Part shown: positions 24,954-34,700 of the stretch, piece by piece | How the letters are laid out: each line of letters opens with the position of its first letter | Position numbering within the stretch: position 1 is the first letter of the stretch | Assembly: GCA_964462685.1 (NCBI GenBank) | Contig: CAYWYR010000017.1 | Coordinates: 1 to 64,000, forward strand | DNA from: CAYWYR01 sp964462685 | GTDB lineage: Bacteria > Bacteroidota > Ignavibacteria > Kapaibacteriales > UBA2268 | DNA: 64,000 nt | Direction: 5' to 3' | Made by a program: the position numbers and the translations under genes | The notes under the pieces: generated by a model | Databases searched by the model: none | What the model was told of the DNA's origin: nothing | The model's input: only the letters and a program-made list of their open reading frames with translations

Positions 24954-27900
24954 ATGAGGAAAACTCTATTGAGTGTTATCGCGGCCTACGGCCTGATGAT
25001 GACTCCTCTCGATACAGTCGAAGCGGCAGTGCCTAGACTGATTAACTACCAAGCAACGGTTTATGAAGAAATTACAACTGGAGGACAACCGAGTCCACTT
25101 GATGGTAATGCTTCAATGACTTTCACTCTATATGATTCAGCCACTGGATCAAATGTAGTGTGGACAGAAACTACAAGCGTTGTAGCTGTTGACGGTATCG
25201 TCAATACATATTTAGGTAGAGTAAACCCACTTACAATCGATTTCGATCAGGAATACTGGATCGAAGTGACTGTAAACGGTAACACACTACCTAGAACTCA
25301 GCTAGCAAGCTCTCCATACGCGTTCAACGCGGCAATGGCAGACATGGCGCAGCAGGCTGCTATCGCAGTTACTGTAGAAGACGCGGCTATAACTCAGGAC
25401 AAACTTGCTCCTGGCGTAACGGCTATTCCTTCAGGCCCAGCTGGCGGCGCTCTTACTGGTACTTACCCGAACCCGACGATCGATCCTTCGGTTATCGCTA
25501 ACTCTATCGAAGACGGTTCAATCACTCAGGAGAAACTAGCTCCTAACGTGACTACTACTCCTTCAGGCCCAGCTGGCGGCGATCTTACAGGTACTTACCC
25601 TGATCCGCTTATCGCTGTAGGCGCTGTTAAAACTGACCGCATCGCTGATGGCGCGGTTAACTCTAGAAAAATTCTTGATAACTCTGTTAATTCAGTAGAT
25701 ATCCAAGATGGTACAATAACTGGTGTAGATATCGCAGATGGTACTCTGACAGGTAATGATATCCAAGATGGTACTATCACTCTTATCGACCTAGACCCTC
25801 AATTCGTTGCTGGCGTTCCAAACCCGAACAATCCAGGTAATACAAACGGTGTTTACGGTACTTTCGATGGTACTACTTACTCAGTATTCACTACAGACGC
25901 TTCTGGTAGGCTAACAACAGCACAAGATGTTGCTATCGTAGTTGATGACGCAGCTGGTTCTGACGTTACAGTTACAGGTACAAGCTCTGACGCTCTTACA
26001 TTCGATATCGCTACTGGCGTTGTCGGTGCTGATGAACTTCAAGCTTCTGGAGTGACTTCAGGAATTTATGGTGCTGCTCCAAATCCTCTATCACCGAATG
26101 ATGTAACTAACGCTACATTAGGCCAATATCATTCAGTTTCTATTAACATAGATGAAGACGGACGTATCACAGGTGCACAGACTGACGCTATCATGGTTGG
26201 TAACGCCGCTGGATCTGATGTAACTATTACTCAGAACGCTCTTATCGATGATCTAGATCTTCAAATAGCTACTGATGCTGTTACTACTGCAGAAATAGCA
26301 GACGGTACTATCATGCCCGGCGATATTGACTTGCTTGCTGGTAACACGCCAATGGACAACATGGTTCTTGGTTATGACGGTGCATCAGGCGAGTTCGAGT
26401 GGATAAATAATACAGATGTTGTTAATACTGCTAGCCCTATCACAGGCGACGGTACAGCTGCTAACCCTATTGATATTTCTAACGGTGCCCCGAACACAGC
26501 AATCGTAATGAATGCTACAGGTACTGACCAAGAATGGGCGCTTATCGATTCTGATAACATAGAAGACGAATCTATTACTTCAGCAGATATAGCTAATGGT
26601 ACTATTACTGGTGCTGATATTGCTCCATTAACAATCGAGAATGGAAATCTAGCCAATAATTCAGTAAACAGTGATAAGATTGTAAACGGTTCTATCGTTA
26701 ACGATGATATCGCTGATGATACTATTGAAATAGACAAATTAAACACAAACAATAATACAGCTGGCCCGGGTGCATTTATCCGTGTTAACGCTGCAGGTGA
26801 TGCCTTTGAGTACACGAGCAATCTATTTACTCTACCTTACCAAGAGACCTATTCAGGAACAAGTAATGCTCTAGACATCACTCATGATGGTACGGCAGGA
26901 CATGCTGCTAGATTCTTGACTGATAACACTGCAAACAATGCCGCTACGCTAAGAGTATCTAGAACTGATGCTGCAGTAAACCCTCAGACAACAGTTCAGG
27001 CAAATCAAAACCTTGCTGCATACATCACGAAAACCGGCCCATCTACAAATACTGGCCGTGTAGCTGAGATCTCTGGTAGCTCACAGTATGACGGTAATTC
27101 TTTCGCTACTCCGGCTCTTCCAGATGGTGCTGCAGATAATATCGATGCGATACTAACTGTACGTAACACACTTGCGATACCAGGTGGTAACAGAGCCCCA
27201 GCGATCAAAACTTATGGTGATATCATCACTAACTCTGCTGTTGTTACTTCAGAAGTAAGAACGCAAGAGGTTAGAATCACCGATCCTAACAACCTTAACA
27301 ACTTTGTTGAGCTTGTACCACCTACAGCTGTTGGTGCACCAATGGCGTTTGAAGGTGATGTAACTATCAGCCCGAATGCGACAACAGGTGCAAGCGGTGA
27401 TCTAGTAGTATCTAACGATCTTACTGTAAACGGTAATATCAATGGTGGTACTGCTGGTACTACTTTCACAGGTGCTCCTGCAAATGGTGGTAGCGTAGTT
27501 ACAGTTAATAATACTGGCGACGGTAGCTCATTAACGATCAATAAAACAAACGCTGGCGGCGATCCTGTATTAGAAGTTAATGGTAACAGCACTTCTGATA
27601 TAGTAGCTGACTTCAACGGTACAGTACAAACAGAAGGCCTATCGGCTACTGGTAATTTGATAATCCTGAACCCTTCAGTTGATGGTGTAAATCCAGCCCA
27701 GTTAGTACTAGGTCAAGAATCTACAGACCAAATTATTGCTCTCGGATCTTTCGCGACTGCTGGTACTGGCTTCCTTACAGCTGATCCAGATGCGACTGCA
27801 GGTGGTAACACTACTACTTTCGCTCTTGCAGCTAACGGCGGTGCAGATAAAACTATTACTTTCCCAGATCAGACTGGTACTGTAGCATTAGCGACTACTA

Positions 27901-30900
27901 CTACTCTTCAAGATGCTTATGATAACGGTACAGGCGATATACTGACTGTAGCGGGTAAAGCTGTTGATATCTCTGGCCCTGCTGGACTGACAACAACAGA
28001 CCTAACAGCTTCAGGCGTAGTAACGTTGCCGAATGACGCGATAGTAGATACAGAAGTAGTAGACGCTCTAACAATCAGCGGCGGAACTATAACAAACTCA
28101 CCAATTAGCGGTTCAANNNNNNNNNNNNNNNNNNNNNNNNNNNNNNNNNNNNNNNNNNNNNNNNNNNNNNNNNNNNNNNNNNNNNNNNNNNNNNNNNNNN
28201 NNNNNNNNNNNNNNNNAGTAAATCTAGGCGCAAGTTCAATCCAGACTGGCGAAATAGAAGACGGTACAATATTAGTAGGCGACCTAAACGCAAACGTCCT
28301 AGTTGATGCTAATATACCTGACGCACTGACAATCAACGGCGGAACTATAACAAACTCGCCGATCACGAATTCAGCTATAAGCGGTTCAACAGGTTCATTC
28401 ACTACACTAACAGCTTCTGCAACTGGAAACACTATAGGTAATGGCACTGACGCTACTCAGCTAACTGTTTCAGGTGTTGCTGGCGGTGCTAACGAATTAG
28501 TAGTAACAGGTGATGCTCAGGTAACTGGCGCATTAACTACTGGTACTCTAGCTATGTCTGGTAATCTAGATATGAACGGTAACGATATCGTTGAAGTATC
28601 TGATATCCAAAACGATGGCTCAGCAGGCGGTACGGCAGTAAACATCAACGATGAATTGACTGTTGCTCAGGGTCTGACTGTTGCTGGTAACGCTCAGATA
28701 GACGGTGTTCTATCATCAGCTGGAACATTTGAAATAAACGATTCGGATGGTGTTAATATAACTGGTAATACAACTGTAACAGGTACATCTGCCCTTAATG
28801 GTAATACTACTGTAACAGGTACATTAACAGCAACTCAAGCATTTACAGTACAAAACGGTGGTGCTACTGTAACTTCAGGTGGTTTAACAGTAACGGCTGG
28901 CGGTGCTACAGTAACGGCCGGTGGCTTAACTGTAACAGCTGGTAATACAGAGCTAAACGATAACGTAACTCTTGGTAGCTCATCGGCTGATGAGATAACT
29001 GTTAATGGTGAAGTATTAGGCGCTAATCCTTTCATCTTCGAAGGTGCTGCAAATGATAACATAACAACTACACTAGCTATCGCTGGCCCTACAGGCGCTA
29101 ACAAGGTTATTACTCTACCAAATGCTACTGGTGAAGTTGTTCTTAACAACGCTGGTGAAACTAGGCTATCTACTGGTGGTGGAGCGCAGACGCTAACAAC
29201 TGCTGATAACAACCCACTGACGATCAACTCTGGTACAGGCCTAACTACTATCGGTGATGGCGCTGCTGCTGGAACAGCAAACGTTGAAGGTACAACATTT
29301 AGCAATAACGATGTAACTGTTCCTGCAACTGGTACGCTTACTCTAACCGGTGCTACTCTTGCAATCGACGGCGAAACTCTAACTGGTGTTAGAGATGGGG
29401 CTGAGGGTGTAAGAGCGACAGGTGCAGCTCTTGATACTGAAACGGTTACAGAGCTTGCTGTAGCGAATGCACTTGCTGCACAGACGCTTCAAACAGCTTA
29501 TGTAAACGGTAATACAATTACTACTACTGGTGGGGAAGGTGCAGTAACACTAGCAGGTAACCAGAATATTGAAATAACTACTACAGGTGCTACTAATATT
29601 TCTGGGGGAGCATTCAATGCAACCGGAAATGTTAACTTAGGTAATGCAGCCGTAGATGTGATAACAGTAGATGGTACTACTACTTTCAATGAGTCAGTAA
29701 CAATAGCTGACGGCGACGCTTTCAATGCTAACGGTGCAGTTACCCTTGGTAATGCTGCAACTGACGTGATTACTGTAACAGGCGAGATTGCCGGTGCAAC
29801 TCCTCTAGCGTTTGAAGGTACAACGGCTGATGATGTTTATACAACATTTGCTATAACTGATCCAACGGTAGCAAGAACAATTACGTTCCCAGATGCTACA
29901 GGTACAGTATTACTTGGTAGTAGCGATACAGATCCTAACTTCACTGGTAATGTAACTCTTGGTAATGCAGCAGCTGACGTAATTGATGTGAACGGTACTA
30001 CTAACTTCGATGCGCCTGTAACAGTAACAGATGGAATTGCTTTCACAGCAAACGGTGCAGTAACTCTTGGTAATGCAGCAGCAGATGCAATCGCAATAAA
30101 TGGTACTACTACTTTCAACGAAGCAGTAACAGTATCTGATGGAGATGCTTTCACAGCAAACGGTGCGGTTACTTTAGGTAATGCAGCAGCTGACGTAATT
30201 GATGTGAACGGTACTACTAACTTCGATCAAGCGGTTACAATTACTAATGGAAACCTTAATCTTACACAAGCTGCTCCACAAGCGATAGCGAAAACTGGTG
30301 GTGCGCTTAATATAACTGCTGATGGCGCTAATAACATAACACTAAACTCAGGTGCTGGCGCAGCTGAACTATCTGTAGGAAACAATACTCTTACAGCTAA
30401 CGCTGCTACTACAGTAGCCGATGGATTCCTCTTCACAGCTAACGGTAACTCTCAGTTCGGTAATGCAAATACAGATGTAATTACATTCACAGGTTCTATC
30501 AATGCAAACGACGTTGGTAATACGATTGGTGATGGTGCTACAGATGTCGCTCAGCTGACTATAAACGGTCAAGCTACTAACGATGCGGTTACTGCGGCTA
30601 CTGCAGACTTGAACGTGAATGGCGATATCTTAGCTACAGCTACGATAAGAGCTAACCAAATTCAAGCATTCGGAAACGTTGCTGCGGCTGATATCTCTGG
30701 TACTCCACTTGCAGGTGATTCACAGCAACTTGAAGTTTCCGGAAACGCGTTAATAAATGGTGCGGTGGTAACAGAATACATACTTACTGGAAACGGTGGC
30801 ACAGCAAACGAAATAAACAATACTACAAACGTTGATGCGGTTCTTAATAGAAGAATTCAAGCAGGAACAGATGATGGTATTACTATAAATGATGATATAG

Positions 30901-31538
30901 CTACATCTGGTTCAGGTTTAAGCGTAGTTTATGATGATTTGGGATCAACAGGAGATGCAATATTTGCTGCTACTACAGGATCAGGTAACGCATTAAACGC
31001 TACTAACACTGGTACTGGTAACGGTATTACTGTTAATAACTCTGGTGGCGGTACTGGTATAGACTTGAACCAAACTACTGGTGGTGCTGTAAACGAAGCT
31101 CTTGATATTGATGTGACAGGCGCTGGCGGTGGTAATGGGGTTTCCATCACTACTGATCAAACTGGCGATGCATTAGAGATCAATACTACAGGAGCGGCAT
31201 CAGATGGTATTAATATAACAGCTTCAGGTGCAAATGCTGACGGTATCGTGATTGGCGCTACTGATGCGCAAGGTACTGCAATATCGATTTCTGACGGTAA
31301 CTTCAATGCTGCACCAGCAGTAAGAGCTGCAGCTGCAGTTCCTGGAGTTCCTGGAAATATAAGCGCTCAAGGTATTATATTCCTAACACTAAACGATAAC
31401 GGTATTGCTAATGGTGCTATAACACTTATAGACACTGAAGCAAATCAGGTAATTTACATCATGAACAATGATGCAGGTGATGTTGTTGTAAATGGTACTA
31501 CAATTGCTGCAAACAGTGCTGGTTTTGTGGTTATCTAA
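24954..31538 (+). CDS. Giant exported repeat protein (tail-fibre-like repeats), interrupted by an assembly gap
   Basis: The start has AGGAG 9 nt upstream and a signal peptide (MRKTLLSVIAAYGLMMTP...). Residues ~25-130 form a domain common at the front of bacterial repeat proteins (RLINYQATVYEE ... SMTFTLYDS ... PRTQLASSPYAFNAAMA). After it come GPAGGDLTGTYPDP units, 10-residue DGTITGxDIA repeats, ITNSPISGS/FTTLTAS phrases like those of phage tail-fibre and pelagic-phage structural proteins, GGATVTA heptads and 36-residue NGAVTLGNAAADVIDVNGTT units. The C-terminus (GDVVVNGTTIAANSAGFVVI) shows no T9SS domain. The gene contains 100 N at 28117-28216, so its true length is unknown and the frame across the gap depends on that placeholder. 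A fibrous surface protein or adhesin stalk is likely. Confidence 0.75.
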   Translation: MRKTLLSVIAAYGLMMTPLDTVEAAVPRLINYQATVYEEITTGGQPSPLDGNASMTFTLYDSATGSNVVWTETTSVVAVDGIVNTYLGRVNPLTIDFDQEYWIEVTVNGNTLPRTQLASSPYAFNAAMADMAQQAAIAVTVEDAAITQDKLAPGVTAIPSGPAGGALTGTYPNPTIDPSVIANSIEDGSITQEKLAPNVTTTPSGPAGGDLTGTYPDPLIAVGAVKTDRIADGAVNSRKILDNSVNSVDIQDGTITGVDIADGTLTGNDIQDGTITLIDLDPQFVAGVPNPNNPGNTNGVYGTFDGTTYSVFTTDASGRLTTAQDVAIVVDDAAGSDVTVTGTSSDALTFDIATGVVGADELQASGVTSGIYGAAPNPLSPNDVTNATLGQYHSVSINIDEDGRITGAQTDAIMVGNAAGSDVTITQNALIDDLDLQIATDAVTTAEIADGTIMPGDIDLLAGNTPMDNMVLGYDGASGEFEWINNTDVVNTASPITGDGTAANPIDISNGAPNTAIVMNATGTDQEWALIDSDNIEDESITSADIANGTITGADIAPLTIENGNLANNSVNSDKIVNGSIVNDDIADDTIEIDKLNTNNNTAGPGAFIRVNAAGDAFEYTSNLFTLPYQETYSGTSNALDITHDGTAGHAARFLTDNTANNAATLRVSRTDAAVNPQTTVQANQNLAAYITKTGPSTNTGRVAEISGSSQYDGNSFATPALPDGAADNIDAILTVRNTLAIPGGNRAPAIKTYGDIITNSAVVTSEVRTQEVRITDPNNLNNFVELVPPTAVGAPMAFEGDVTISPNATTGASGDLVVSNDLTVNGNINGGTAGTTFTGAPANGGSVVTVNNTGDGSSLTINKTNAGGDPVLEVNGNSTSDIVADFNGTVQTEGLSATGNLIILNPSVDGVNPAQLVLGQESTDQIIALGSFATAGTGFLTADPDATAGGNTTTFALAANGGADKTITFPDQTGTVALATTTTLQDAYDNGTGDILTVAGKAVDISGPAGLTTTDLTASGVVTLPNDAIVDTEVVDALTISGGTITNSPISGSXXXXXXXXXXXXXXXXXXXXXXXXXXXXXXXXXXVNLGASSIQTGEIEDGTILVGDLNANVLVDANIPDALTINGGTITNSPITNSAISGSTGSFTTLTASATGNTIGNGTDATQLTVSGVAGGANELVVTGDAQVTGALTTGTLAMSGNLDMNGNDIVEVSDIQNDGSAGGTAVNINDELTVAQGLTVAGNAQIDGVLSSAGTFEINDSDGVNITGNTTVTGTSALNGNTTVTGTLTATQAFTVQNGGATVTSGGLTVTAGGATVTAGGLTVTAGNTELNDNVTLGSSSADEITVNGEVLGANPFIFEGAANDNITTTLAIAGPTGANKVITLPNATGEVVLNNAGETRLSTGGGAQTLTTADNNPLTINSGTGLTTIGDGAAAGTANVEGTTFSNNDVTVPATGTLTLTGATLAIDGETLTGVRDGAEGVRATGAALDTETVTELAVANALAAQTLQTAYVNGNTITTTGGEGAVTLAGNQNIEITTTGATNISGGAFNATGNVNLGNAAVDVITVDGTTTFNESVTIADGDAFNANGAVTLGNAATDVITVTGEIAGATPLAFEGTTADDVYTTFAITDPTVARTITFPDATGTVLLGSSDTDPNFTGNVTLGNAAADVIDVNGTTNFDAPVTVTDGIAFTANGAVTLGNAAADAIAINGTTTFNEAVTVSDGDAFTANGAVTLGNAAADVIDVNGTTNFDQAVTITNGNLNLTQAAPQAIAKTGGALNITADGANNITLNSGAGAAELSVGNNTLTANAATTVADGFLFTANGNSQFGNANTDVITFTGSINANDVGNTIGDGATDVAQLTINGQATNDAVTAATADLNVNGDILATATIRANQIQAFGNVAAADISGTPLAGDSQQLEVSGNALINGAVVTEYILTGNGGTANEINNTTNVDAVLNRRIQAGTDDGITINDDIATSGSGLSVVYDDLGSTGDAIFAATTGSGNALNATNTGTGNGITVNNSGGGTGIDLNQTTGGAVNEALDIDVTGAGGGNGVSITTDQTGDALEINTTGAASDGINITASGANADGIVIGATDAQGTAISISDGNFNAAPAVRAAAAVPGVPGNISAQGIIFLTLNDNGIANGAITLIDTEANQVIYIMNNDAGDVVVNGTTIAANSAGFVVI
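25392..25607 (+). repeat. Two in-frame repeats, 132-bp spacing
   Basis: Two ~83-bp segments, starting at 25392 and 25524, both encode ITQ(D/E)KLAP...PSGPAGG(A/D)LTGTYP(N/D)P. Synonymous changes between them show an old duplication under protein-level selection. Confidence 0.8.
25698..25787 (+). repeat. Three 30-bp in-frame tandem repeats
   Basis: Units start at 25698, 25728 and 25758 and encode DIQDGTITGV, DIADGTLTGN and DIQDGTITLI. This decapeptide pattern recurs more loosely elsewhere in the protein (for example around 26560-26740). Confidence 0.85.
28117..28216. other. Assembly gap (100 N)
   Basis: Exactly 100 undetermined bases, the usual placeholder for a gap of unknown size. The sequence before it (28062-28116) and after it (28320-28388) is the same repeat, encoding GGTITNSPI...SGS. 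The gap therefore probably reflects a collapsed or unresolved repeat. Confidence 0.98.
28857..28940 (+). repeat. Four 21-bp in-frame tandem repeats
   Basis: These encode GGATVTS, GGLTVTA, GGATVTA, GGLTVTA. Heptads of this kind suggest a beta-solenoid or beta-stalk segment. Confidence 0.85.
29631..30275 (+). repeat. 108-bp in-frame repeats (36-residue units)
   Basis: Units start at 29631, 29739, 29952, 30060 and 30168, with exact 108-bp steps inside each block. They encode variants of VTLGNAAADVIDVNG followed by TTNFDQAVTVSDGDAFTANG. Copies are close to identical at DNA level, especially the last three, which makes recombination and misassembly likely. Confidence 0.9.
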
Positions 31539-31571
31539 CCCCCACCCACACACACAGACATATACGTGAAG

Positions 31572-31609
31572 AAAGCGGCCCCCCAAATAGGGAGGCCGCT
31601 TTTTTTTTA
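31572..31609 (+). terminator. Strong rho-independent terminator after the repeat protein
   Basis: AAAGCGGCC (31572-31580) pairs perfectly with GGCCGCTTT (31594-31602), followed by a run of T to 31608. It lies 34 nt past the stop and separates the repeat-protein transcript from the giant adhesin. Confidence 0.9.
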
Positions 31610-31657
31610 TACATACTTTTGATACTTTTTATGAAAATGAAAATATGTTTCATCTTT

Positions 31658-31689
31658 ATTGTAAATTAACAGAGTGTTATATATATTTG
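31658..31689 (+). promoter_or_regulatory. Bacteroidota-type promoter for the giant adhesin
   Basis: ATTG (31658-31661), a 20-nt spacer, then a perfect TAnnTTTG box TATATTTG (31682-31689). It predicts a leader of about 105 nt. A 6-bp hairpin ATGAAA/TTTCAT at 31637-31653 lies just upstream. Confidence 0.45.
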
Positions 31690-31799
31690 CTACCCATCGA
31701 ATACCGCCCCGAGTGAGAAGTGTTTTGGCTCGCTTATGGTTAGTGTACGAGTTAACTTGAAATAATACAATTATTCAATTATATAAGGTAATCTCTAAT

Positions 31800-34700
31800 A
31801 TGAAGAGAATTTCCCAATTACTATGGATAGCCCTGCTCTCCGTGGTGTTTTCACAAGTTGGCCAGGCAGCGAAGCCTACAACCCAAGCGCGATACATAGG
31901 CTTTAATAACGTATCCTCTACATCTGTTGACGTAGTGTTCTTAAGGGGTAGCGGCGGTCAGCGTATCGTTGTAGTATCACCAGATAATACTTGGGGTACG
32001 CCATCAGGCACTTATGCAAACGAAGAGGGAGTATATTCCGATGCGGTAACCGCAACTACAAGATTGACCGGCGGTAATGATAATGACTATGTAGTTGAAG
32101 TGTTATCTGGAACTACACGCTCACTAGATATTACGGGCCTTACTGCAGGTACTGAATATTATGTGCGGGTTTACGAATATAACACCTCTCCTATTGTAGA
32201 ATACCAAACGGCTACAGGTACTAATAATCCACGCTCGTTTACAACTCTAATGGGCGCACCGAGCGGTTTAAATGCAGCTACTGTCGGAACGACTACTGCT
32301 ACAGTTGAATGGGATGCAATGTCAGAAGCTGACGGTTTTGATATACTTGTATGGAGAGAAACTACAAATACTACCAATGACCAAGCTATTGCTTCTGGCG
32401 ATAGTACAACATACTCTGACTACGATGTACTGGATATAGGTAGCCCGACGGTAGTAAGTTCTCATCATCAATTCGATCTCCAAGATCTTACAACTGATCG
32501 TGATCAAGGGTTTGAAGTAAGAGCATACAAAGGAAGAAATACTACAGAATGGTCGGCAGACTATTTCTTTACTACTAGTAATGATAATACACCACCAACT
32601 ATATCAGACATAACTTTTTGGAGAGATGGATTTGGAAGCAATAGTATACCATACAACGAAAATGGTATTTATTTCGGTCCTGGCACTTATACAGTTGATG
32701 TTACTTTTTCTGAAGACTTACAGGGTACGCCAACTATAACTATAGATATAGACGATGATGGCACACCAGAAGTAAACGCACAATTAATGAGCAAAGCTGA
32801 TGAAGATCAATATACATATGAATTAACAGTAGCTGATCTTGCTGGTAACTTTGATGGTTCTGGTAATGAAGTTGATTTTGATTTTGCTGCACAGGATTTA
32901 GCAGGTAATAATTTAGTTGATACAGATTTCAGTGATTTCCATTATGATGATGTAGCACCTGCTATTGAAGTAACAGATGGCACAGATGGATTTATAAATA
33001 TTGCAGAAAAGGCAGCTGGTTTTACACCCGAAGCAAATTTAACGTCTGAAGTATCTGCTTTCAAAGGAGTTGATGTTTACCTAGCTATAGGTAACGGGTT
33101 TACAGCTAGTAATATATCTGCAAACGCAATAGCTAGCTTAACAGATAGAACTTCAACAGGCACATTTGATCTTTCAGCTATAGCTGCTGATTTATCCTCG
33201 CTTACTGATGGAGCTGAACTATATGCATACGCTATTGATGAAGCTGGAAACTTAGGCATATCTACTTTAGCTAACTCTTTGGTTGTCGACATATCAGCAC
33301 CTACTATCACATTCACAGATGCAGGCGGCGACCAATATGTAAACCTCGATGAGCAAGGTACTAGCGGTTGGGATGCAGAATATACGACTGCGGAAAATGA
33401 TATTGACCTCTATCTCTCCGAAGATAATTCATTTACAACTGCTACTGGTATTACTACAAGTTTCAAAACCTGGACAGAAGCAACAGCAGCTACTGGTGCT
33501 ACCGAGGCAGTTACAACCGTTGAATCTACAAACCTTGCAACAGGCGATGTAGTTTACATGTATGCAGTGGACGCTGCGGGTAACGTAACGTTGGCTGCTA
33601 ATTCTGTAGATGTGGATATAACACCACCTTCAACAGCTAATAATACTTTTATATCTGCTATTACAGTAGGTGCTCCTGTTGTAGCAGGGTATTGGAATAG
33701 CTCAAATACGGATATTGATATTACATGGGATTTAGCAAATGATGCCTCACTGAATGGCGGTAATATCCTATTGCAAGCTGATACAGATAATAGTACGTAT
33801 TCTAACTTAGGCGGTACAATTGCTATAGATGGTAATGATATCGATGGAAATTTCACTAATCGAATAAATGCATCTACATTTGAAGGTATCACAGATTTCG
33901 GGGAAGATGTAGATATTGATTTTGGTGCTGTATTGACAGATGTAGCGGGTAACTCTTCTACACTTACTGTTGCAGAAAATGTAATACATGTTGACCGAGT
34001 AGCACCCACAGAAGCTGGTACTACTATCGAGCTTTACACAGATGCTGCTTTCAGTGCAGCAGCTGTACCAAATACTCAAGGTAATTTTTTCACACAGTCA
34101 ACAGGTTCGCTTTACGTTCAGTTCATACCTAACGAACCGCTATCATTAGCTGAGATTAATCTAGACGTAAATAATGATTTAGATCTAGTTGATGCTGCGG
34201 AAGCTAGCGATGTAGATATGGATGAAGAGACCGCTTCAGATTGGAGATATACTTGGGATATATCAAACGCGGTTAACGATGGTATACAGAAAACAGACCT
34301 TGATATAAGAGCAACAGACTTAGCAGGTAATGTTGGCGCTCTGAATAGTTTTGCCGACGAAGCAGCGAACATGCCGATAATTGACGACACGGCACCAGCT
34401 GATTTCGTAACTGGCGATCCTACAACTACTGGTGGTACACAAGTAGCTGGATACTTCAACTCTTTAAATGATGGTGTAGATGTAGTAATACCAATCGCTA
34501 ATGATGCCTCACTTGTCGGGGGTACCTTAAGGCTTACTGCACAAAAGAATGGGACCGGTGGTAATCAGTTATCAAGTTTTGTACATACCATTACTGCTGC
34601 TAATTTAGGCAATAGTTATACATTTGTCCTAGATGAAACGGATTTTAAAACACTAGGCGGGGGTATAGTTGAAGGAGACGTTTTAGAAATAGGTGCTACC

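Noticed and set aside
25698..25787. Regular 30-bp direct repeats resembling a CRISPR array
   Set aside because: They are in-frame tandem coding repeats with no unique spacers, inside a long ORF.
24954..31538. Prophage tail-fibre gene
   Set aside because: The repeats resemble tail fibres, but the protein has a signal peptide and no terminase, capsid, portal or lysis gene is nearby.
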